A DNA stretch of 64,000 nucleotides from Myxococcales bacterium (GTDB lineage: Bacteria > Myxococcota > UBA727 > VGSZ01): the NCBI GenBank assembly GCA_023248635.1, contig JAHFED010000016.1, positions 1 through 64,000 of the forward strand, given 5' to 3'. The notes beneath the pieces are model-generated. The model made no database searches. It worked only from the letters and a program-made list of their open reading frames with translations, and had not been told where the DNA came from. Of the stretch, positions 57,953 through 64,000 are shown one piece after another; the first letter of the stretch is position 1; every line of letters starts with the position of its first letter. A program made the position numbers and the translations under genes.

Positions 57953-58636
57953 TCACAGGCTCCGCTTTCGATAGATGATGAATTCTTGGGTCATATCGGT
58001 TGCCAAGCGTTCGAAAGCGGCCGGTCCAAAGAGGTAGTGGTATTCCTCGCCGTGGGAGCGTGCCCACGACTGCAGGTAGGCCCGCAGCGCTTCGAGCTCG
58101 GCGCGGTCGGCGCTCACCGGCACGCTGCCGCTGGCTTCGCTGGCAACGGCAGTCACCGCACCGACTTCGAGCACAGGCGGCGTCGTGGGCTCCGGCGACG
58201 GCGTCATCGGCGGATCGAGGTTCCAGGCTGGCACCTCTTGCAGCTCGAGCTTGTGCTGCTTCAACCAGTCCAGGATGAAGCGGTGCAACAAGGCGTCGCG
58301 GAAGGCGAACCAGCGCTTGCGCTCCTCGGGATAGCGGCCGACGGCGTCCTTGAAGCGGCGAAAGGCACCTTTGCCGACGATGGAGTCCTGCAGGGCATCT
58401 TTGAGCGCGGTGTTGGTCACCGTGGCGATGAAGCGCTCCATCATGCGGTACTGCTCGCGCGAGGGGATGGGCTCGACGCGGATCCATGCACCGGGCCCGA
58501 GCTTGGTTTCGTCGACGACGCCGTCGGCAAACACCTGGATGGTGCCCGTGGTGCCGTCGAGCAAGGTGCGCTGCTCGGGGGCGTGGCTCTCGAAAGCCGA
58601 CTCGAGCAGCATCCAATCGATCGACAAGCCCGCCAT
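57953..58636 (-). CDS. UPF0158 family protein
   Basis: A 227-aa protein with the UPF0158 pattern: LLDGTTGTIQVF near the start, RFKDAVGRYPEERKRWFAFRDALLHRFILDWLKQHKLELQ in the middle. The function of the family is unknown. The C-terminal third is an added Pro-rich linker and a helical piece with YHYLFGPAAFERLATDMTQEFIIY. ATG 58636 is preferred to an upstream GTG at 58690, since the family begins near here. Confidence 0.78.
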   Translation of the reverse strand: MAGLSIDWMLLESAFESHAPEQRTLLDGTTGTIQVFADGVVDETKLGPGAWIRVEPIPSREQYRMMERFIATVTNTALKDALQDSIVGKGAFRRFKDAVGRYPEERKRWFAFRDALLHRFILDWLKQHKLELQEVPAWNLDPPMTPSPEPTTPPVLEVGAVTAVASEASGSVPVSADRAELEALRAYLQSWARSHGEEYHYLFGPAAFERLATDMTQEFIIYRKRSL

Positions 58637-58770
58637 GCGTCCGTCCCTCTCAGCCCGATGGCGCGTCGCGTCGACAATGGCGCGCTGCACTTGGCAACGA
58701 ACAGGTCGCGATGGCGCCTTCCCATCTCGTTCCCGCGTCGAGTATCACTGACCGCTCGCCCGGGGAAAGC

Positions 58771-59184
58771 ATGGCCATCGACCCAAAGACTCTGCCTTCG
58801 CAACCGTGGAAGGCCCGCCTCGTGGAGGCTCAGACCAAGACGTCGACGCCGGCGCTTCAGCATGTCGTCGAACAGGTGATTGCTTCGGGGGTTTCGGCCA
58901 CCGAGGTCAAAGCCTTCATGAGCGAGCGCCCAGACGTCTTCGGCGCCGACGCGGGCCGGCGTGCTGGGGAAGCCTTCCTCGATCAAGGCAACCCCAAGTT
59001 GAATGAGCAGCCCCAGGCCGGCGGCGTCAAAGCCCATGCCGTGCGCTTTGCTGCTCTGCCCTGGTTTCAGCGCGTGTCGCTGCCCGAGCTCCCGATCCTG
59101 CTGCAAGGCAAAGGAGACGTCGTCGTCGTCGACGGCGAACGCTTCAGCCAAAGCGATATCGCTGCTTTGCTGCGCTCTGCCTGA
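58771..59184 (+). CDS. hypothetical protein, 137 aa
   Basis: Not recognised. A mixed alpha/beta soluble protein (MAIDPKTLPSQPWKARLVE..., GGVKAHAVRFAALPWFQRV, DVVVVDGERFSQSDIAALLR). GGGGA upstream supports ATG 58771. It is divergent from the UPF0158 gene and converges with a methyltransferase gene 5 bp away. Confidence 0.65.
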   Translation: MAIDPKTLPSQPWKARLVEAQTKTSTPALQHVVEQVIASGVSATEVKAFMSERPDVFGADAGRRAGEAFLDQGNPKLNEQPQAGGVKAHAVRFAALPWFQRVSLPELPILLQGKGDVVVVDGERFSQSDIAALLRSA

Positions 59185-59189
59185 CGCTG

Positions 59190-60131
59190 TCAGCGCGGTC
59201 GGGCAGTGACGGTGATGCTGCTCCCGCGACCCAAGGCGGCCTGCAGCGCACTGCCAATGAGGGCCGGGCCGGTGCCGACGGCGGCGGCGGCGAGGACGGC
59301 GGCTGCGGTCAGACGCGGTAATTTCTGACCGTGCTTCAAGAGCCCATAAAGCGCATTGCGGGGGACGCCGGGCAGCGCGTTCTGTGCGGTCTGCAGCAGG
59401 CCAAAGGGGCCGTACTCGATGGAGAGGGTGGCGACGTCGACGACATCGAAGCCGGCGCCCACCACCAATCGCTCCAGGGAGCCCGGTGAGAAATGGTGCA
59501 GGTGACGGGGCACATCGAGGTGAAACCAGGCGTCCTTGCCCCAACGCGCCTCGAGGCAGTCGAAGTTGGGCACCGCGAGCACGACGATGCCGTCGGCGGC
59601 CAGCAAAGAGCGCAGCTGGCCCAGCAGCAGCCGCGGTTGGGCGACATGCTCGAGCACGTGCCAGGCAGTGACGACGTCGAATTCGCCCCTGACCTCGGCT
59701 AGGTCGTTGACGACGTCGGCTGCTTTGTTGCCTGGGCGCTTCAGGCGGTCACGGGCCCGGGCGGCTCCTGCTGCCGAGGGCTCGAAGCCGGCGACGTCGA
59801 CGCCTTCTTTGGCCAGGTGAGCCAGGAAGCCGCCGTCGCCGCAGCCGACGTCCAACACGCGGCGCACCTTGTTGTGGTGGCGTCGCACGGTGGCTGCCCG
59901 CCGGCCGTAGAAGAAGCGCAGGGCCGCGCCAGACGTCGACGAGGGCTGGCCGTAGAAGGCGTCGGCGTAATAGGGGGCAAGCTCAGCGTCGGTGGGGACG
60001 GGGTCGACGGTGACCAGGCCACAAGACTGGCAACGGACCAGGCGATAGCTGCGATGAAAGGCGAAGTCCTCGGCGTCGCGGACGATGACGACGGCGCCGT
60101 CGCAGGCTGGGCAGCTCGTGCAGGGGGTCAT
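59190..60131 (-). CDS. SAM-dependent methyltransferase with N-terminal zinc ribbon
   Basis: A 313-aa class I methyltransferase. The N-terminus has a zinc-finger-like pair (CPACDG, CQSCGLV), then DVGCGDGGFLAHLA (SAM site), TAWHVLEHVAQP and HHFSPGSLERLV. A C-terminal hydrophobic segment (LTAAAVLAAAAVGTGPALIG) may attach it to the membrane. Such proteins sit in polysaccharide and glycolipid clusters. ATG 60131, 2 nt after the glycosyltransferase stop; last gene of the sugar operon. Confidence 0.9.
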   Translation of the reverse strand: MTPCTSCPACDGAVVIVRDAEDFAFHRSYRLVRCQSCGLVTVDPVPTDAELAPYYADAFYGQPSSTSGAALRFFYGRRAATVRRHHNKVRRVLDVGCGDGGFLAHLAKEGVDVAGFEPSAAGAARARDRLKRPGNKAADVVNDLAEVRGEFDVVTAWHVLEHVAQPRLLLGQLRSLLAADGIVVLAVPNFDCLEARWGKDAWFHLDVPRHLHHFSPGSLERLVVGAGFDVVDVATLSIEYGPFGLLQTAQNALPGVPRNALYGLLKHGQKLPRLTAAAVLAAAAVGTGPALIGSALQAALGRGSSITVTARPR

Positions 60132-60133
60132 GA

Positions 60134-61108
60134 TCAGGGCTTGCTCCCGCGGTGGGGGAGGAGGTTGCCCGAGCGCTCGCGCTTCACGTTCGTCGCCGAG
60201 CGGTGCCAATCGACGACGCTCTGGGGGCGGCCGATGATGTTGCGATAGATGCGGGCCAGATAGAGCGCCGCGACCGCCACAAAGACGCAGACGTAGGAGA
60301 GATCGAGCAGGATCACCCGCCGAAACCAGGCCGGTGACGAGGGAGCGATGACCAGCCACGCCAGGTTGCTCAGCAGCACCGGCGGCAGCCCGTAGAGGGC
60401 CAGGCGCAGGGGAAGAGTGGTGCCCGCCATGATGCCGGCGACGGCGAAGCGGGTCAGACCCCAGAGGTTGTAGTGGGAGATCCCAGCGACCCGGGGGTGG
60501 CGGTCGTAGGGGATGCCGAGGCGGCGAAGGCCCAACGCGGCGATGTCGGCGCGAATGAAGGGAAAGGTGTTGCGTCCCTGCAAGATCGCGTCGCGCACGC
60601 TGTGATCGATCAAACAGAATTCGGCCATGTCAACAATGATTTCGCTGTCAGCAACTAGACGATTCAAGCGATAAAAAATCTTGCGGCACAACGTAATCCA
60701 ACCCGGTTCACGCCTCTTCATGCGCTCGCCATAGACCAAGTCGTAGCCCTCCAGCCAGTGATCGACGAAGGCGGCGATCATCTCGGGCGGGTCCTCGCAG
60801 TCGACGTCGACCATGACGATGGCGTCACCGGAGGCCTGGCGCAGGCCTCCTTGAAGTGAGGCCTGATAGCCGATGTTTCTCGTGTAGGTAAGCAACTGGA
60901 CCCGCGCATCGGTGGCGCGAAGCCCGAGAATCTGGTCGACCGTGCCATCGGTCGAAGAATTGTTGCAAAATATCAGTTCGACGTCGACGCGGTTTGCTAG
61001 ACTCTGGCTGAGGATCTTCCAGCGCTCATAAAAGAGGGGGACGCATCGCTGCTCGTTGAAGACCGGGCACAGGACGGTCAGCAGCGGCCGACGGTCGAAC
61101 GTTCGCAT
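60134..61108 (-). CDS. GT2 glycosyltransferase (polyprenyl-phosphate type)
   Basis: A 324-aa enzyme with a GT2 catalytic domain (LLTVLCPVFNEQR, FCNNSSTDGTVDQI, VMVDVDCEDPPEMI) and two C-terminal transmembrane helices (AGTTLPLRLALYGLPPVLL, DLSYVCVFVAVAALYLARIY). This is the DPM1/ArnC/GtrB layout, transferring a sugar from a nucleotide donor to a polyprenyl phosphate at the inner membrane. ATG 61108 is used; a GTG at 61114 would overlap the upstream stop. A/T-rich codon blocks occur near 60620-60700 and 60860-60990. Confidence 0.9.
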   Translation of the reverse strand: MRTFDRRPLLTVLCPVFNEQRCVPLFYERWKILSQSLANRVDVELIFCNNSSTDGTVDQILGLRATDARVQLLTYTRNIGYQASLQGGLRQASGDAIVMVDVDCEDPPEMIAAFVDHWLEGYDLVYGERMKRREPGWITLCRKIFYRLNRLVADSEIIVDMAEFCLIDHSVRDAILQGRNTFPFIRADIAALGLRRLGIPYDRHPRVAGISHYNLWGLTRFAVAGIMAGTTLPLRLALYGLPPVLLSNLAWLVIAPSSPAWFRRVILLDLSYVCVFVAVAALYLARIYRNIIGRPQSVVDWHRSATNVKRERSGNLLPHRGSKP

Positions 61109-61110
61109 GG

Positions 61111-62373
61111 TCACGGGAGAATCTGGGGCTGGGGGAGGGGAACGACGAAGCGCCCGCCTCCGCTCCGCCAGCGTGCCAATTGCTGTTGAATCTCGGGGAG
61201 GAAATTCCAGGCCAGCACCAGGAGGACGTCGACGGGCTCCTTTTGCAAGGCCTCGAGAGAGACCACGCGCAGCCGACTGCCAGGGGTGAGCAGCCCCTGC
61301 TTGAGTGGATTCTTGTCGACGACGTAGCGCAGGTCGCGCCCATCGAGGCCACAAGTGCAGAGCAGGGTGTTGCCCTTGGCAGCGGCTCCGTAGGCGGCGA
61401 CCCGGGCTCCGTCGGCGCGCAGCTGATCGAGCAATCGTGGCAAGCCCGTGCGGATGGCAGCCACGCGCGCCGCGAACTGCTTCCAACCCGATCCCGAGTC
61501 CAGACCCGCAGCCGTTTCGGCGGCAACGACGTCGTCGACGCTGGCGTTGCGCTGCTGTTTGCCGGCGCGTGCGGCATGCACGCGGATCGATCCTCCGTGC
61601 ACGGACACCTGTTTGACGTCGAAGACCTCGAGGCCATGGCGCCGCAACCACGCGGTCACCGCGCGCAGGGAGAAGTAGCTCAGGTGCTCATGGTAAATGG
61701 TGTCGAATTCGACCTTCTCTTGCATGGTCAATGCGTGCGGCACCTCGAAGACGAAGACGCCGTCGTCGTCGAGCAGGTTGGTGACGGCCACCGCGAGGTC
61801 GTCGAGGTCGTCGATGTGCGCGATGACATTGTTGCCGATGAGCACCTTTGCCTTGCCGTACTCGCTCACGATGGAGGCGGCGCTGGCCGCGTTGAAGAAG
61901 GCCGTCGTCGTCGGCACCCCGGCCGTGCGCGCCAGCTCGGCGATGTTGGCCGCCGGCTCGATGCCGAGGCGCCGGGTGCCGGCCGGCAGCTGCTTCAGCA
62001 AGGTGCCATCGTTGCTGCCAATCTCGACGACGAGCGCTTCGCCACCACCAGCTGAGCCGGCAAAGCGTTCGCCGATGTCTTTGGCGTAGGCACCAAAGTG
62101 CTCGACCATGGTGGGCGAAGTCCCCGACACGTAGGGGTAGTCGCTGAACATCAACTTGGGGTCGACGACGACGGACAGGGTCAGGAGCCCGCAGTCGTGA
62201 CAGCGCAGCACCGCCAGGGGGAAGCGGGCTTCGTCGTCGTCGCGCACCTTCTGCGTTGATGTTCCTGCCGCTGGCGCCGCCAGGAAGGCGTTGGCCAGGG
62301 GAACGACGCCGAGATCGACGACGGGCTCGAGGCGCGTTCCGGTGCAGCAGCGACAGCGCGTGGTGTTTTTCAT
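61111..62373 (-). CDS. sugar C-methyltransferase-like protein
   Basis: A 420-aa enzyme with the three-part layout of NDP-sugar C-methyltransferases: N-terminal zinc-binding part (CRCCTGTRLEPVVDLG, LRCHDCGLLTLS), central SAM domain (VVEIGSNDGTLL, IGNNVIAHIDDL, YHEHLSYFSL), and a C-terminal domain (VAAYGAAAKGNTLL, PVDVLLVLAWNFLPEI). With the RfbF-like and dehydratase genes upstream it probably methylates a CDP-4-keto-6-deoxyhexose (inference). ATG 62373 matches the family start. Confidence 0.9.
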   Translation of the reverse strand: MKNTTRCRCCTGTRLEPVVDLGVVPLANAFLAAPAAGTSTQKVRDDDEARFPLAVLRCHDCGLLTLSVVVDPKLMFSDYPYVSGTSPTMVEHFGAYAKDIGERFAGSAGGGEALVVEIGSNDGTLLKQLPAGTRRLGIEPAANIAELARTAGVPTTTAFFNAASAASIVSEYGKAKVLIGNNVIAHIDDLDDLAVAVTNLLDDDGVFVFEVPHALTMQEKVEFDTIYHEHLSYFSLRAVTAWLRRHGLEVFDVKQVSVHGGSIRVHAARAGKQQRNASVDDVVAAETAAGLDSGSGWKQFAARVAAIRTGLPRLLDQLRADGARVAAYGAAAKGNTLLCTCGLDGRDLRYVVDKNPLKQGLLTPGSRLRVVSLEALQKEPVDVLLVLAWNFLPEIQQQLARWRSGGGRFVVPLPQPQILP

Positions 62374-62449
62374 GGTGTTTTTTGCAGGGGCTCGGCGCCC
62401 GCGCGCCGGACCGTAGCACTGTCCTCGAGCTGCTCCACCGATCTCGGAC

Positions 62450-63406
62450 TCAGCGGGCGCCGAGAAAGGCCTCATACCAGGCAATGGTCTTCGTCAACGC
62501 AGACGCAAAAGTGTGTTGTGATTTCCATCCAAGGACGCGCTGGGCCTTCGACGACGACAGCCGCTGGGTCGGGATCTCGTGCTGGGCGATGTTTCTCACG
62601 TCGGGGATCAGCTCTCGACCCATGGCGCTGCCGATGCGAGCAATGACGTCGAGGACGCTGAGGGGTTCGTCGGCGGAAAAATTGAACGCTTGTCCGTCGA
62701 CGTCGGCCCGCCCTGCTTGATCGGCGAGCGCCAGATAGGCGGCGGCAGCGTCGTCGACGAAGAAGTAGTCGCGCACCAGGCTGCCATCGGAGCGCACCAC
62801 GGGGCGGCGCCCGGCCAGCGCGTCTTTGATGGTGCCGGGGATGAGCCGCGCCCAATTGAGGTCGCCGGGGCCAAAGATGTTGCCGCAGCGGGCGACGACG
62901 AGGGGCAGCGCGAAGGTCTCGCGGTAGGAGCGCACCACGATCTCGGCGGCGACCTTGGAGGCGTCGTAGGGGTATTTGCCCTGCAGGGGCATGTCCTCGG
63001 TGTAGGCGCTGCCTTGGTGGTCGCCGTAGGCCTTGTCGGTGCTGGCCACGACGATGGCGCGCAGCAGGTCTTTTTGTCGTCGACAGGCCTCGAGGAGGTT
63101 CCAGGTGCCGCGCACGTTGGCCTCGAAGTTGTCGAGGGGTTGGCGCACGGCGGCGCCCACCTGCGTCTGGGCCCCGAGGTGAAAGACGACGTCGGGAGCA
63201 TGCTGGGCCAAGGCCCGCTCGAGCACGGTGACGTCTTCGAGGGCGCCGTTCACCACGGTGGTGCGTTCGATGTCGCGCGAGCGCAGCAGCTCACTTTGGG
63301 GATCGTGATCGCGCACCAAGACGACGACGTCATCGCCGCGTTGGAGCAACTGTCTGACGAGCTGTGAGCCCACCATGCCGGTGGCGCCGGTAACGAACGC
63401 GCGCAT
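62450..63406 (-). CDS. NDP-sugar dehydratase/epimerase (probable CDP-glucose 4,6-dehydratase-like)
   Basis: An extended SDR of 318 aa: Rossmann motif TGATGMVGSQLV, ASTDKAYGDH, YPYDASK (catalytic Tyr and Lys) and RCGNIFGPGDLNWARLIPGTI. The STDK and IGPGDxxxxRLIP segments resemble CDP-glucose 4,6-dehydratase, and the cytidylyltransferase gene just upstream supports this, but it is shorter than RfbG (about 360), so an epimerase is also possible. ATG 63406 is used; an ATG four codons upstream exists. Confidence 0.87.
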   Translation of the reverse strand: MRAFVTGATGMVGSQLVRQLLQRGDDVVVLVRDHDPQSELLRSRDIERTTVVNGALEDVTVLERALAQHAPDVVFHLGAQTQVGAAVRQPLDNFEANVRGTWNLLEACRRQKDLLRAIVVASTDKAYGDHQGSAYTEDMPLQGKYPYDASKVAAEIVVRSYRETFALPLVVARCGNIFGPGDLNWARLIPGTIKDALAGRRPVVRSDGSLVRDYFFVDDAAAAYLALADQAGRADVDGQAFNFSADEPLSVLDVIARIGSAMGRELIPDVRNIAQHEIPTQRLSSSKAQRVLGWKSQHTFASALTKTIAWYEAFLGAR

Positions 63407-63533
63407 GGGCCTCCTCATGGTGCAGAACGAGCGTCGTTCCGGAGGCCGCGAGATCGCTCCGAGGGTGCTCGGACTCCTCGAAGGCTACCCTCACTCCTAC
63501 GCCGAAACGGGTGAGAGGGAGGAGTCTCGACGT

Positions 63534-63600
63534 CAATTGGCTGCCCGGCCAGAGGGCAAAGCAGCAGACCTTCTGACCCCCTCCCGTCTGCGGGAGAGGG
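63534..63600. repeat. dispersed sequence and hairpin in the rfbF-dehydratase spacer
   Basis: CAATTGGCTGCCCGGCCAGA and GGGCAAAG (63534-63562) match 53114-53142. A small hairpin, CCCTCCCG with CGGGAGAGGG, follows at about 63578-63600. The 262-bp spacer between the cytidylyltransferase and dehydratase genes has no gene. Confidence 0.5.
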
Positions 63601-63680
63601 TGGCGTCAAGCTCGCTTTGTCGACGAGAAAGCGCGGGCGCCGGGTGGGACCCTTGGGTCGGACAAGGTGGGGCCTTTGGG

Positions 63681-64000
63681 TCAGCTGCGCCATGGCGGGT
63701 TCCCTTGTTCCCACAGTGCCTCGAGAGTGCGGACATCGCGCAGGGTGTCCATGCACTGCCAGAAGCCCTCATGGCGGAAGGCGCGCAGCTGTCCGTCGGC
63801 GGCCACCTGCGACAGCACGTCGCGCTCGAGCACGGTCTCGTCGCCCTCGATCAAATTCAGCACGGCCCGCTCGATCACCATGAAGCCGCCGTTGATCCAG
63901 CCCTCGGCCAGCTGGGACTTCTCCTGGAAAGAGCGGATGGTGTCGCCGTCGAGATCCAGGGCCCCGAAGCGGGCTGGGGGTCGCACCGCAGTCACCGTGG
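63681..64000 (-). CDS. rfbF: glucose-1-phosphate cytidylyltransferase, C-terminal part (cut by window end)
   Basis: The last 106 residues of an RfbF-type enzyme that makes CDP-glucose. VTAVRPPARFGALDLDGDTI, EKSQLAEGWINGGFMV and FRHEGFWQCMDTLRDVRTLE are characteristic of the C-terminal half. The frame stays open to the window edge; the missing upstream part (about 150 residues) lies beyond it. It heads the sugar cassette on the minus strand. Confidence 0.92.
   Translation of the reverse strand, partial: TVTAVRPPARFGALDLDGDTIRSFQEKSQLAEGWINGGFMVIERAVLNLIEGDETVLERDVLSQVAADGQLRAFRHEGFWQCMDTLRDVRTLEALWEQGNPPWRS

Overview
The window is very GC-rich, with codons ending mostly in G or C and long GTC/GAC runs. 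It looks like a chromosome segment of a myxobacterium-like (Myxococcota / former Deltaproteobacteria) organism. The signs are a Ser/Thr kinase with the HRDVSPQNIL catalytic loop, an FHA plus sigma-54 activator, many cysteine-rich lipoproteins, a minor-pilin operon and paired M16 peptidases. This placement is inferred from gene content; no rRNA is present. Most operons use 1-11 nt overlaps (ATGA, GTGA, TGATG), which fixed many of the start codons given here.

Layout. 1-7.1 kb: tRNA-Asn with its terminator, an unknown coiled-coil protein, then a shikimate cluster (aroA, aroC, and an aroK-aroB fusion). 7.1-10.5 kb: subtilisin-like lipoprotein and a VanX-type dipeptidase. 10.5-13.1 kb (minus): FHA/sigma-54 regulator, 6-pyruvoyl-tetrahydropterin synthase and a short-chain dehydrogenase, all translationally coupled. 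13.2-19.3 kb (minus): membrane protein, two M16 peptidases and a TPR protein. 19.6-24.7 kb: minor pilin operon that begins with a membrane-domain/prepilin fusion. 24.7-34.7 kb: Ser/Thr kinase, cdsA and uppS, hydrolase, recN, tsaB, a DUF465-like gene, an FtsB-like gene and a diguanylate cyclase. 34.7-38.7 kb (minus): GH15-otsA-otsB trehalose operon. 39.0-44.6 kb: a giant AAA ATPase. 44.6-52.6 kb: HtrA protease, cysteine-rich secreted proteins, a pseudo-M48 protein, PilZ, a HvfA-like cysteine peptide, a bifunctional nuclease-like protein, a SEC-C protein and NuoI. 52.7-56.4 kb: two stand-alone receivers among repeat arrays, a Gly-Glu-repeat lipoprotein and rplS. 56.7-64 kb: hydrolase, UPF0158 protein and a sugar/glycan cassette that starts with an RfbF-like cytidylyltransferase cut by the window end.

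The most striking signal is a two-module family of palindromic repeats. Module A is 30 nt and module B is 33 nt; each is a hairpin and each is a multiple of three. They occur as intergenic arrays near 53.1-53.5 and 54.1-54.2 kb. They also lie in frame inside two housekeeping genes, aroA (one A and one B) and tsaB (two A and five B), adding flexible peptide segments. This resembles in concept the protein-coding palindromic elements known from Rickettsia, but the sequence and the two-part architecture are not ones I recognise. Several smaller hairpin and repeat families are also scattered between genes.
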